Shown one piece after another: positions 37,574-45,865 of a stretch of 64,000 nt of DNA (within the stretch, counting starts at the first letter, position 1; the number at the start of each line of letters is the position of its first letter). Below the pieces are notes generated by a model. It was not told the origin of the DNA. It saw nothing but the letters and a program-made list of their open reading frames with translations, and ran no database searches. Made by a program: the position numbers and the translations under genes. Source of the DNA: Desulfomicrobium orale DSM 12838 (GTDB taxonomy: Bacteria > Desulfobacterota > Desulfovibrionia > Desulfovibrionales > Desulfomicrobiaceae); NCBI RefSeq assembly GCF_001553625.1, contig NZ_CP014230.1, forward strand, positions 2,294,001 through 2,358,000. The letters run 5' to 3'.

Positions 37574-38182
37574 TTATAGGTTTAGCTGGCCGGTTTTTCC
37601 TATAAAACTTATTGAGGTAATATTTTTTTTCTTCCCGTCATCTATGTATGCGATATAGTCCCCTCGCTCCAGATTTATTTTTTCTGACCTCCCTTTTTTA
37701 ATATGGAATGGTCCAAATTGTTTATTACTTCCTTTCTGTACAAAAAGTATGGATACTTCTTTTTTGCTTGTTATTGTAAGCATCCCTTTTTCATCGTATT
37801 TTAATTTTTCAGAAAAAGATTTTTTCACTTCATTTTTATGTATAATTTGCGAAGAATTTTCTTTTGTATTTTTATTTTGAATGACATTAGCATGTTCAAT
37901 ATTTTTATTTTCTTTAATATTTGATATGTTAAATATCAAAATTATAAATACTATTATAGCTATTAAAGATAGAGTCCAAAGAAATGACGCTTTCTTTTTC
38001 TTATTTTTTGCAGACCATCTTGTTATACGCCAAGCATTTAGTTTTTCATTTTCTCTTCTTTTTTTCTTGTTTATTTGTTCGCGCGCAGAGTAGAGGCAGC
38101 CGCATTTTGGGCATGAATCCGGGGAGTATGCGTGCTCTTCATCTGTCGGACGATAAAGGCATTTAGGGCATATTTCTATCAT
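37574..38182 (-). CDS. Zinc-ribbon membrane protein of unknown function
   Basis: 202 aa, AT-rich coding. Two CxxC pairs at the N-terminus (EICPKCLY and DSCPKCGCLYS) make a zinc ribbon, followed by a Lys/Arg-rich stretch, one membrane helix (FLWTLSLIAIIVFIILIF, about residues 69-86), and a polar C-terminal domain with predicted beta strands (NKQFGPFHIKKGRSEKI, YIAYIDDGKKKNI). No family recognised. Such anchored proteins in prophage ends are often lysogenic-conversion genes (inference). Confidence 0.72.
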   Translation of the reverse strand: MIEICPKCLYRPTDEEHAYSPDSCPKCGCLYSAREQINKKKRRENEKLNAWRITRWSAKNKKKKASFLWTLSLIAIIVFIILIFNISNIKENKNIEHANVIQNKNTKENSSQIIHKNEVKKSFSEKLKYDEKGMLTITSKKEVSILFVQKGSNKQFGPFHIKKGRSEKINLERGDYIAYIDDGKKKNITSISFIGKTGQLNL

Positions 38183-38206
38183 TGCCTGTTTCCTGTTTCC
38201 CTCGGA

Positions 38207-38563
38207 TCACTCGGAGCTTGCTTTTTTCTGTCTATGCTCTTCCAGCACTGATGCCAGCAGTAATTCCCGTTCGACCATATCTTCAATTCTTCGCCTGGAC
38301 TCCGGCGGAAGCCGTTGGAATTTTTCTGCGAACTGCAAGGCTTCCGGGTCAGCTATTCGTGCTCTGGTTTGCCCGGTCAGTAGCCATAATGGGTCCACTT
38401 GGAACTTTTCATATAAGGCGATGAGAGTTTCTGCTCTCGGCAAGGATTTTCCGTTTTCTAGCCTGCTGAATGCTGGTTGCGAAATATTCAATAATTCTGC
38501 AAACTTGTTTGTGGATAATCCGCTTTTTTCTCGGATGCTTTTTATTCGCTTGGAAATTTTCAT
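38207..38563 (-). CDS. XRE-family repressor (prophage regulator candidate)
   Basis: 118 aa. Helix-turn-helix IKSIREKSGLSTNKFAELLNISQPAFSRLENGKSLP at residues 7-43, typical of phage CI/Cro-type proteins, and a helical C-terminal part (LQFAEKFQRLPPESRRRIEDMV) probably for oligomerisation. It is divergent from the phage lytic-type genes, so it is the obvious lysogeny repressor. Confidence 0.87.
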   Translation of the reverse strand: MKISKRIKSIREKSGLSTNKFAELLNISQPAFSRLENGKSLPRAETLIALYEKFQVDPLWLLTGQTRARIADPEALQFAEKFQRLPPESRRRIEDMVERELLLASVLEEHRQKKASSE

Positions 38564-38681
38564 AGAAAAGGTATTGACCGCATAACAATTATTTGATAAA
38601 TGCCACTCATCAAGTTTGGCAATTTTTTTTTATTTGTTCAAATACCTTTTCTTATCAAAATAATAACTTTTTAGACAATTT
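38564..38681. promoter_or_regulatory. Divergent promoter region with candidate repressor operators
   Basis: AT-rich 118-base gap between the repressor and the first early gene. It has inverted copies of AAAAGGTATT (38566-38575) and AATACCTTTT (38641-38650), plus TTGATAA/TTATCAA motifs between and after them. Likely operator pair for the XRE protein. Confidence 0.6.
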
Positions 38682-38918
38682 ATGCCAAGCCACCGCAATC
38701 TTTCTCCATCCAGCCGTCAGGCCCTGAAAAGTTTCCGCATGTTTGAGCTTGAAGAATCCGACTTTGGCACATGGTACTGCAAGGTCCAAGTGGGTTCATC
38801 CGTCTGCTATCTTGGTTCTGAAATCGAGCCTTTTGAATTTCCCACAATTGATGATGCCCTTTCCTTTTTCAAACGTGAAAACAAAAGAGTTTTGGAAGTT
38901 GTATGCAAGACGGAATGA
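38682..38918 (+). CDS. Small phage early protein, 78 aa, unknown
   Basis: No family recognised. Acidic/aromatic sequence (MFELEESDFGTWYCKVQVGSS) with a C-terminal stretch IDDALSFFKRENKRVLEVV. First gene rightward of the repressor, and its stop overlaps the next start (ATGA), so it is likely real. Confidence 0.62.
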   Translation: MPSHRNLSPSSRQALKSFRMFELEESDFGTWYCKVQVGSSVCYLGSEIEPFEFPTIDDALSFFKRENKRVLEVVCKTE

Positions 38919-39121
38919 CAGTTCATGATTTTGTAAATGGGTATTTGGGATTTTCTTGGAAAGAAGGAGGAATTGTCATCATAGATATTGAAAGTTTTGA
39001 ATTTGAATTTTGCCGTGCGATCTGTGGTATTATTGGTGATGGAGAGTGTGAAAGCAGATATAAAAATTCAATTGTTCTTTATTGCGCTCATTCAGAGCAA
39101 ACAATGTTAATTTGTGTATAG
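38915..39121 (+). CDS. Small phage protein, 68 aa, unknown
   Basis: Start ATG 38915 overlaps the upstream stop by 4 bases, favouring it over ATG 38903. Sequence FVNGYLGFSWKEGGIVII... is beta-rich with several Cys. No family recognised. Followed by TAGGAGG feeding the next gene. Confidence 0.55.
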   Translation: MTVHDFVNGYLGFSWKEGGIVIIDIESFEFEFCRAICGIIGDGECESRYKNSIVLYCAHSEQTMLICV

Positions 39122-39129
39122 GAGGTTGT

Positions 39130-39417
39130 ATGCAAAACGGTTTGATCATGTGTGCGTCTATTCTGGGTTTTTCTCATTTCAAATGGGCCGCAAAGGAAAA
39201 TCGTCCTGCCGGGGAAATGATGACCTTGCACCTTTGCCCGAAAACTCCCGACGGCTCCTTGGATGTCAAGCCTTCCGAGGTTTCCGTTCCCCAGGATTTC
39301 ATGGGCACGGTTCAGCTGAAGCTCAAATCCTTGAAGCAGTTCGATACTGTTTTTGTAAGCGTGGAACAGCAGCGGGACCGCCTTGTTTTCAAATCTTTCT
39401 TTGAGATGCCCAAATGA
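39130..39417 (+). CDS. Candidate phage ssDNA-binding protein (gpV-like)
   Basis: 95 aa from ATG 39130 with AGGAGG 5-10 bases upstream. Mixed beta-strand pattern (GLIMCASILGFSHFKWAAKE, GEMMTLHLCPKT, VSVEQQRDRLVFKSFF) of a small OB-like protein. Length and position directly before the coat genes fit the filamentous-phage ssDNA-binding protein. No motif proves it. Confidence 0.6.
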   Translation: MQNGLIMCASILGFSHFKWAAKENRPAGEMMTLHLCPKTPDGSLDVKPSEVSVPQDFMGTVQLKLKSLKQFDTVFVSVEQQRDRLVFKSFFEMPK

Positions 39418-39545
39418 ACGTAATCGCCGATCTCTTTCCGTGGTTTGACGTCACTGCATTCAATTTTGGCGTGGCTGTCATTCTTGCGTGGTGGTTCATC
39501 GGCGTAACTGTCGGCTGGCTGTTTGATCTGATTCGTAAATCGTAG
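39414..39545 (+). CDS. Tiny membrane protein, 43 aa (pVII/pIX-like)
   Basis: ATG 39414 overlaps the preceding stop (ATGA). MNVIADLFPWFDVTAF, one membrane helix FGVAVILAWWFIGVTVGWLF, then positively charged DLIRKS, the layout of filamentous-phage minor coat proteins capping the virion. Below the size usually reported for genes. Confidence 0.72.
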   Translation: MNVIADLFPWFDVTAFNFGVAVILAWWFIGVTVGWLFDLIRKS

Positions 39546-39646
39546 GTGTTAAAAGCAATGTCGCGGCGCTTTTTTCATAACGTGTTGGCCTGTTTGTTTG
39601 TTGTCCTTTCCCTATCAACTTTTTTCCTTTTTGTATGAGGTTTGCC

Positions 39647-39856
39647 ATGAAAAAGAGCATTCTTCCCGTTCTTTTCACGCTGTTTATGCTTTTCGTCGGC
39701 GCTGGTGTCGCGCTGGCCAACCCCACGTCTATCATTGACGTGTCGAACCTGAAGCCTGACGTCTCCATGGTTGGCACTCTGGGCGCTGCCATCTGCACCG
39801 GCCTTCTGGGTATCTGGGGCGTCCGGAAGGTCATCAAGCTCATTAACCGCAGCTAA
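39647..39856 (+). CDS. Major coat protein precursor (pVIII-like)
   Basis: 69 aa from ATG 39647 (GAGG in the preceding ATGAGG). Signal peptide of 24 residues ending VALA, mature 45-aa protein: short polar/acidic N-terminus NPTSIIDVSNLKPD, membrane helix GTLGAAICTGLLGIWGV, basic end RKVIKLINRS. This is the classic major coat layout; thousands of copies sheath the ssDNA. Followed immediately by a terminator hairpin, as after gene VIII of Ff phages. Confidence 0.88.
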   Translation: MKKSILPVLFTLFMLFVGAGVALANPTSIIDVSNLKPDVSMVGTLGAAICTGLLGIWGVRKVIKLINRS

Positions 39857-39861
39857 CCTTT

Positions 39862-39882
39862 GGCGGGGAGGTTCTCCCCGCC
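39862..39882 (+). terminator. Terminator after major coat gene
   Basis: Perfect 9-bp arms GGCGGGGAG / CTCCCCGCC with a 3-base loop, followed by TTTCTCGTCTT. Partial termination here would raise coat expression relative to downstream minor genes. Confidence 0.82.
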
Positions 39883-39893
39883 TTTCTCGTCTT

Positions 39894-40013
39894 ATGAACG
39901 CAACAAATCCGGAACTTGCTGTCTATGTTGTAACCAACATGGGGTCCATTTTCTCCATGTTTCTGGGTGCCTTGTCCGCTTCTTTTATGTGCTGGGGGTT
40001 TGGCCGTGGTTAA
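39894..40013 (+). CDS. Tiny membrane protein, 39 aa (second minor coat candidate)
   Basis: MNATNPELAVYVV then a hydrophobic run SIFSMFLGALSASFMCWGFG and a terminal RG. Its stop overlaps the GTG start of the pIII-like gene by 8 bases. Position between the coat terminator and the adhesin fits a pIX-like or pre-pIII membrane protein. Confidence 0.62.
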   Translation: MNATNPELAVYVVTNMGSIFSMFLGALSASFMCWGFGRG

Positions 40014-41733
40014 GATATTTCGTTTTCTGCTTGTCGCCGTTCTTGTTTCATCGCTTATTTTGCATGTTGGATATCGCAGGGCCGAAGCTATCGCGCCTGC
40101 CATACCATTTATGGCGATGGTGCTTTCCGCCGTCGCTACCGGATCGGCTATTGGATACATGTCCTATAATGCAAACGGCAAAGAAATTTATGTGAAAATG
40201 AAGGGAGCGTTGAAGGATGGAGTCCGGGTTACAAAGGATTGGGTTCAAAGACAGATAGCAGAGATAAATGGAATTAGCGTTGATGGATTAGATGGTATTT
40301 CATTGGATGGGATGTTTGTAAACTTATCAGGTAAAAAATATAGGATACTTGAGCCTTTTGAGTTAAACTATGCAACGTCTAATCCTGAATTGAATGCAGA
40401 AATTCAAGGTTGGTCTTACACATCTGGTGGTGAAGGGAATATATATCATACTATAGGATTTAAAAGAAGATCATTTGAAAGAGACGGTATTTTATATAAT
40501 GTTTTTGATGTATATAATGTCAGTCATGTAGGTCCTTCTGAATTCGACCCAGCAGATTATCCTGCACTTTATTCTGGGCCTGCTTTTTTGATAAATTGCC
40601 ACGCCGTCGCAAAAGCACACCCCGATCTTGTGCCTATATACGAGATTTCAGACGTCAAGCCAGAGGGCTTTGACGAAGCCAATGCCACTGTGCAGGAGAT
40701 TGGCGGGTATACCAATGGTTATGTTATCGATGCGGAGGGAAATAAATATGACGTCAACGGCATTCTTGCCCAAGCCTCGGGTACGCTTACGACATCGAAC
40801 GGCACAACATACAATTTGGAAAATTACGTTGCGTCGGGAAATTATATTCAAGCTGCGAATGGTAGGAAGATTTATATTTCGGATATTACGTCAAAGGATC
40901 CGGGGAGTGCTAAAATAACAACAGCAGATGGCAGGGAATACTATCTTTCCAAGGATTCCGGACCCAAGGTTATTGATAGCACTGGAAATGTTCTCCACAT
41001 GCCTCCGGGTGAAGTTCTGGATGCTTTAGGCGGCGCAAAGCCTACTCTTGATTGGTCTTCCTATTCTGATTCTTACATTTCCACTTCTCCCGTTGCCATA
41101 GACACGCCCAACGAAAACAAGGGTAAGAAATTATTGCCCGGCTGGCTTGGTTCCCGCCTCAAGCAGGCTGGCATAGATTTAGGGGCTGGCTCTGTCATCG
41201 ATTCGGTTTCCAATGGCCGTGTGAATTGGACCGATTCTTCCGGCGTTTCAAGGACAACTGTTGTCAATACGGAATTGACAGACGCCTTGGTTAGGGCCGG
41301 GGCTGCTCAAAGAGTAACAACCAAGGGGCGTTCTGTAACAATCCAGAATGCGCAGTCTACTGTAATCAATAATGCTGGAGCTGTTGCAGAGACCCCCAAT
41401 ATTGATTTTGGACCCGACCCCGGAAACCCTTCGGACTCATCTCTACCGGATGTTCCGCTTTTCGACCCTGCAATGGATTGGGGGGAGGAAAAACCTTGGC
41501 CTTGGGCTGATTGGATTGGCGCTCTCCCTTTTGTCGATGTCCTGAAATCTTCTTCAATTGATCTTTCCGGGGCAACCTCTGTTGTTTCTTTCGAGTTTTC
41601 CATTTTGGGAACTTCAAAGGTTATTTCCTATGATTTTTCCCAATGGAACTCTTTGCTCAATTCTATGGGCATAGTCATTTATGCCTGCGCTTGTTGGTAT
41701 GCACTTCAGCTTGCGCTGCTGAAGAGGGATTAA
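40006..41733 (+). CDS. pIII-like minor coat / adsorption protein
   Basis: 575 aa from GTG 40006. N-terminal signal peptide (IFRFLLVAVLVSSLILHVG), a long exported domain, and a single C-terminal membrane anchor (MGIVIYACACWYALQLALL) ending KRD, the layout of filamentous-phage receptor-binding proteins. Residues about 235-335 contain five related beta-rich units of 17-23 aa around (A/T)xxGxxY (for example DAEGNKYDV, TSNGTTYNL, AANGRKIYI, TADGREYYL, DSTGNVLHM). Such a repeat suggests a receptor-binding fibre. The central part is AT-rich. Confidence 0.78.
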   Translation: MVKIFRFLLVAVLVSSLILHVGYRRAEAIAPAIPFMAMVLSAVATGSAIGYMSYNANGKEIYVKMKGALKDGVRVTKDWVQRQIAEINGISVDGLDGISLDGMFVNLSGKKYRILEPFELNYATSNPELNAEIQGWSYTSGGEGNIYHTIGFKRRSFERDGILYNVFDVYNVSHVGPSEFDPADYPALYSGPAFLINCHAVAKAHPDLVPIYEISDVKPEGFDEANATVQEIGGYTNGYVIDAEGNKYDVNGILAQASGTLTTSNGTTYNLENYVASGNYIQAANGRKIYISDITSKDPGSAKITTADGREYYLSKDSGPKVIDSTGNVLHMPPGEVLDALGGAKPTLDWSSYSDSYISTSPVAIDTPNENKGKKLLPGWLGSRLKQAGIDLGAGSVIDSVSNGRVNWTDSSGVSRTTVVNTELTDALVRAGAAQRVTTKGRSVTIQNAQSTVINNAGAVAETPNIDFGPDPGNPSDSSLPDVPLFDPAMDWGEEKPWPWADWIGALPFVDVLKSSSIDLSGATSVVSFEFSILGTSKVISYDFSQWNSLLNSMGIVIYACACWYALQLALLKRD

Positions 41734-41735
41734 CC

Positions 41736-42086
41736 ATGCTCAAATTCTTTCAACGTATTTTTGCATGGTTGTCTGGTCGGGTTTCTTCGTTTTTTGGGCA
41801 AGGTTTTTTGCTTGAGTTGGCTAAGTGGACAGCCACAAAGCTTTTGATAACTGCATTTTTGACAATAGGGATATATATAGTCGCAAATAATCTTATTGTT
41901 TTTATTGTTTCAAAAATAGTTGAAAATGTTTCAACATTTTCAAATCAAGGAAGTATGAATCCGGCTATTGTTCAACTAACAGGACTTGGCGCTTATTTCG
42001 CTGGAAAGTTGAAGATTGTCTCAAGTTTTTCTTTAATCGTGACTGGGTTTTCCATTCGGGCTATTCGTCAATTTTTACCTTTTTAG
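41736..42086 (+). CDS. pVI-like minor coat protein (DUF2523-like)
   Basis: 116 aa, starts 2 bases after the pIII-like stop. Basic/aromatic N-terminus (MLKFFQRIFAWLSGRV), three hydrophobic segments (about residues 32-48, 50-62, 95-110). Size, hydrophobic pattern and position between pIII-like and Zot match DUF2523/pVI proteins. Confidence 0.78.
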   Translation: MLKFFQRIFAWLSGRVSSFFGQGFLLELAKWTATKLLITAFLTIGIYIVANNLIVFIVSKIVENVSTFSNQGSMNPAIVQLTGLGAYFAGKLKIVSSFSLIVTGFSIRAIRQFLPF

Positions 42087-42830
42087 GTTTATTTATGTCT
42101 ATAGAGATCGTTACAGGCGTTCCCGGTTCCGGAAAATCGTATTACTCCGTCCATCGCATCAAAAAGTTGTTGGACACTTCCGGCCGGTTCCTTGTCCTGC
42201 ATAATATAGAAGGTTTGGCTCCTTTGGATAATCGTTGCATCTCCATCAATTGGGTCAGCATAGATTTCAATGCACAGGCGATGCAGGAGCGCTTGAAATC
42301 GCTTCGTTCAGAGTATCATCTCCAGGACTCGGACCTGATCCATATCTATGTTGACGAGGCACAGAGGTTTTTTCCTCCTGATCTCAAGGATGCGGATATC
42401 TTCTATTTCTTCGATTATCATCGCCATTACGGGGTGAACATTACCCTGATCACCCAGCATGAAAAAAAGCTGACATTCAAGATAACAAGCCTTGCGGAAG
42501 TTGAAATCCGTGCGGTTTCTTCACGCATTAACCCTTTCGGGTCATTTGTTTACAAGCTCTCCTCTGGTGGTGAGCAATACGCAACCGAGCGCCTCTCAAA
42601 AGATAAAGCTGTTTTTGCCCTGTACAAGTCGTTTCAGGCTGGGTCTGGAACTGTCAAAAAATCAAGGTTCCGCTATATTGTCCTTGCTATACTTGTTCTT
42701 GCCGTTGTGGCGTGGTTCATCTTTTTCAAATTTTTCGCAGAATCTTTTGGTATTGGTGGTGAGCAACCAGTCCGGGAGCTTCCCAAGGCTCCCACTGCTG
42801 ATAAACCCTTGTTGCCTTCCATTCCCGGCA

Positions 42831-44090
42831 CATTGCTGTCCGGCTAAGCGATGTAATCTAACAGTTTGAAGTTATATGAATTATCGAATTTTCGTCGTCT
42901 GGGATTCAGGAGTTCATCCAAGGAGGCCTCGCCGAGCAGGTTGAGTTGAATGAGCTGGAAGAGTTGCTGTACGGAGAGTCCGAGACGGCTGAGGAATTTC
43001 TGGTACGCGAGGAGCAGGTAAACCGTCAGGGCCGTGTAAATCTGGATCAGAACCGCATTTTCCGAGTTGCCGACGAAGGTCTTTATGCGCAAATTTTGTT
43101 TGATTTCCTTGAAGAAGAGCTCGATTTGCCAGCGGTCTTTATAGATGTCGGCGATGGTTTTCGCCGAAAGCCGGAAATGGTTGGTCAAAAATTCGTAGTG
43201 TTTCCCGGTTTCCTGGTCACGATAGCCGATACGGCGCAAGCGTAAGGATTTTCCCCGGCTGGAGACTTCAATGATGTGATCGGAAGTAACGCCGGTCTTG
43301 CGATTCACGAGGCGGCGCTCCAGGAGTTTGAAAACGGCGTTGCGCTTGAGCCGGGTCACAAAAAAGACACCCTTTGCCCCGAGGATCCGAAACCAGGGAT
43401 AGCTGATGAAGCCCTTGTCAAAGACCACGATGGAGCCCCTGGGCAACTCCATAGCCTGAGCTATGCGGCTTTCATGGGTTTTGGCGTCGGTGACGGTTGC
43501 GAAAGCCGGGATATGGCCATCGTGATCCAGCAAGGTATGTACTTTGACGCCGCCCTTGGCCTGCCGAAACGAGGCCCAGGGAAAAAGCGACAGGCAAAGC
43601 TTTATGGTGGTGGCGTCCAGACTGAACAATTTGGATTTGAAACGGAATTTGTGCTTCGGGGCTTTTGCGGCGCACAGGCCGTACATCTCGGCGAACAGAT
43701 CCTTGAAAAAGCCTACGGGGCGAGAATTGTTCGCGTCAGCAAAGGTCGAGCGGGCCACGTTTTTCAGTCCCCAGTGATACAGGCGGTTTCCCGCAGCCTC
43801 AAGGCAGCGCAGGCCATCGCGCATGGAACGTCTTGCGGCAAGCTGGATGAAGGCCATGACCGTGAACTGCTCCTTGAAACCGAATTGACGCGACGAGCGC
43901 CCGGTTTTGTGCCGTCTTTCGAGTTTCTGAAAAACATGTCTGGGAATCAGAGATAGCGTCTGGGAGAATAGTGTATTATGGTGACTCAAGTCCAGAATCT
44001 CCTTGTGTGGCAAGATGTTGTGGTGATTTCTTTTACCACACATCGCTGAGATTTTGGACTCTTTTCTTATCCCTTAGCCGGACAGCAATG
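42831..44090 (-). mobile_element. IS4-family insertion sequence, copy 4 of 4
   Basis: 1260 bp, same terminal repeats, inserted in zot with a perfect 9-bp duplication TTCCCGGCA at 42822-42830 and 44091-44099. A clean, relatively recent insertion. Confidence 0.95.
42844..44043 (-). CDS. IS4-family DDE transposase, copy 4
   Basis: Intact 399-aa frame. Nearly identical to copy 2 in its variable region (KGFISYPWFRI), suggesting one gave rise to the other. TTG 43989 is an alternative start. Confidence 0.93.
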   Translation of the reverse strand: MCGKRNHHNILPHKEILDLSHHNTLFSQTLSLIPRHVFQKLERRHKTGRSSRQFGFKEQFTVMAFIQLAARRSMRDGLRCLEAAGNRLYHWGLKNVARSTFADANNSRPVGFFKDLFAEMYGLCAAKAPKHKFRFKSKLFSLDATTIKLCLSLFPWASFRQAKGGVKVHTLLDHDGHIPAFATVTDAKTHESRIAQAMELPRGSIVVFDKGFISYPWFRILGAKGVFFVTRLKRNAVFKLLERRLVNRKTGVTSDHIIEVSSRGKSLRLRRIGYRDQETGKHYEFLTNHFRLSAKTIADIYKDRWQIELFFKEIKQNLRIKTFVGNSENAVLIQIYTALTVYLLLAYQKFLSRLGLSVQQLFQLIQLNLLGEASLDELLNPRRRKFDNSYNFKLLDYIA

Positions 44091-44618
44091 TTCCCGGCAT
44101 TACCCGTGAACGTCCACGTGATATTCCGGTTCCAGCAAAAGATGTCGAGCTTTCAATTCCAAAGACGGAATATCTCGGTCCGGAGATATTCGAATATAAC
44201 CCGATCCAGGACATGGTTTTCATTTCTGACAAAGAAACCGATTTCAAGGGATATATCAGTGTTGCGAGTTTTGTGGAGAAGTATCCGCCTCAGGTTTACG
44301 GCTATGGCTATTTCCATTCAGCCAGGAAGCGTTTTGTCCTGATGTCCGCATCTAACCAGGAGCTGATTTTTCCGGTAAAAAATCCGGTCTATGTCCGGTC
44401 ATATATCCGCTCCGAACCCCAGAAGCCTGCAACGCAGGCCGCCGCTGCGGCTCGCCCCGAGCCGCCGGACTATCCGCTTGAATATGCGGATAAAACCATG
44501 ATGCCGGATAGTCGTGGATATACTCGCGCCGATCATGAGAGATTATTCATGTACCGGCATGGTTTCAAATATTCCCAACCAGAGCCAGCGGCGATCCCTC
44601 CAGCGGCAGGCGGAACAA

Positions 44619-45416
44619 ATGCTAGTTTGTAACAGCGTTGACACCATTTGCCTGACCATCCATCTGGATGATGCGGCAATATCCTTCATGGACATGCTCC
44701 AGTTCAATCACGGCAAGTTGCCGTCGTGGCTTTGGCCGACTGATTGTGGTGTTGTCCGGTATGAATACGGTTTTGTTTCGGATGGGATATCCATTTACTA
44801 TTCGACTTCTAAAAAGTTGAATCCGAATTGTTATATTCGGTTCTCTTCCGAAATAATTCAAAGAGAGGGCTATTTGAAAGTATATAACCGTTGTTGTCGG
44901 ATTCTACGCTTTTTTGGAGTTGAGCGCCCAGGCCGAACAATGAAGCTTTCCCAGATAGACCTTGCTTTTGACTTTCAAGCTGATTTCTCCGTCTACCTGT
45001 CTAATTCCCGTGATTACCATGTCCAAACGAAATTGGGCATGGCCCGCACCGTCGAGGTAAATTCTGTCGTCGCGTGGAAGCTTTGGGGAAAATCGAACTC
45101 TTACAAAGTAAGATGCTACGATAAATTGACAGAAGCCAAGGAAAAGTCCGGCAAGCTTTATTGGCTCGCAGTCTGGGAGGCCCAGGGCTTTGATCTTGAA
45201 AAGCCCATCTGGCGTGTCGAGTATGAACTGCGGCGGGAATTTCTTAAGCAATGGCGGATAAACCGCTTCCATGATTTCATTCGTGTTCAGCTTGCCATCC
45301 AGAAAATGCTTTTTGGGCTCTGGAATATCAAGAACCGTGATGATTCAAACGTGACAAGATGTTCTCTTGTCCCGGAGTTCCAGTACCTTGTCGATTTTTT
45401 TCCCAGGATTTCGTGA
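44619..45416 (+). CDS. Phage rolling-circle replication initiator (Rep)
   Basis: 265 aa from ATG 44619, overlapping the zot end (ATG 44559 is an alternative). Motifs of Rep_trans/phage-CRI-like proteins: MKLSQIDLAFDFQ (the DLxxDF-type motif, about residue 108), KVRCYDKL with a Tyr, and WRVEYELRREFLKQW. Such proteins nick the double-strand origin. The frame ends FPRIS just after a run of seven T, while an open frame continues in the -1 register. Confidence 0.78.
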   Translation: MLVCNSVDTICLTIHLDDAAISFMDMLQFNHGKLPSWLWPTDCGVVRYEYGFVSDGISIYYSTSKKLNPNCYIRFSSEIIQREGYLKVYNRCCRILRFFGVERPGRTMKLSQIDLAFDFQADFSVYLSNSRDYHVQTKLGMARTVEVNSVVAWKLWGKSNSYKVRCYDKLTEAKEKSGKLYWLAVWEAQGFDLEKPIWRVEYELRREFLKQWRINRFHDFIRVQLAIQKMLFGLWNIKNRDDSNVTRCSLVPEFQYLVDFFPRIS

Positions 45417-45688
45417 AAAATGAGGTCGATAAACGGCCAGAAGAATATGAGAAGTCCGCACAGAATGTTTTACGGCAGGCCATTTCATTTTTTTCATCGT
45501 ACGTTGTGAACCGGGCAGCATATTATAATGCGATTTGGGGGAAGCAGTGCAATGCATCCTTGCGGACTGCTTTCATCGCTGATTTCAACGCATCGTTGCA
45601 GCAATCCATGGTCTATAATGATGTAGACCTTGATGATTTCGTTGAAGATTTATTGCGGAAGCGCGGGTATTATTTTTCCGCTGCATAA
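45413..45688 (+). CDS. Rep C-terminal extension in -1 frame, or separate coupled protein
   Basis: 91 aa if read from GTG 45413, whose GTGA overlaps the Rep stop. Reading -1 from the T-run (codons GAT TTT TTT, T95-T101 of 45395-45401) joins Rep to FSQDFVKNEVDKRPEEYEK and a helical tail DFNASLQQSMVYNDVDL. Either a real frameshift fusion of about 356 aa, a sequence indel, or a coupled second gene. AGGA 4 bases before GTG is a weak ribosome-binding site. Confidence 0.65.
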   Translation: MKNEVDKRPEEYEKSAQNVLRQAISFFSSYVVNRAAYYNAIWGKQCNASLRTAFIADFNASLQQSMVYNDVDLDDFVEDLLRKRGYYFSAA

Positions 45689-45729
45689 AAAAAATAGAAA
45701 ACGTTGCCTTTTGTAAGGAACCCTTGGGG

Positions 45730-45827
45730 TTTTGTCGTAATACCTGCTCCTATTGACTCTTTTTTCAGGTTTCCCACGGTATTACCACATACTTCCCGAG
45801 AATGATTTTACTGGTATTACGACAAAA
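45730..45827. promoter_or_regulatory. 15-bp perfect inverted repeat (replication origin or operator candidate)
   Basis: TTTTGTCGTAATACC at 45730-45744 and its exact reverse complement at 45813-45827, with a further GGTATTAC half-site at 45779-45786. No T-tract, so not a terminator. Position just after rep fits a double-strand origin or an RHH-protein operator for the next gene. Confidence 0.6.
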
Positions 45828-45865
45828 ACCTGAGGCTGCTTTTTTCCTATTATGGAGGCTTGGAG

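Larger units (their letters stand above)
42095..44632 (+). pseudogene. zot: Zot/pI-like assembly ATPase, interrupted by IS copy 4
   Basis: 5' part 42095-42830, 3' part 44100-44632 after removing the IS and one 9-bp duplication; joined in frame they give 422 aa. Walker A GVPGSGKSYYSVHRI, Walker B LIHIYVDEAQRFFPPD, QHEKKLTFKI, a membrane helix FRYIVLAILVLAVVAWFIFF, then a periplasmic tail. It drives phage extrusion through the membrane. In its present state only a truncated protein with a new LLSG end can form, probably non-functional. Confidence 0.9.

Noticed and set aside
45413..45688. Calling the Rep frameshift as definitely programmed
   Set aside because: No downstream pseudoknot could be established by eye and a coupled GTG start is equally possible, so it is reported only as a candidate.
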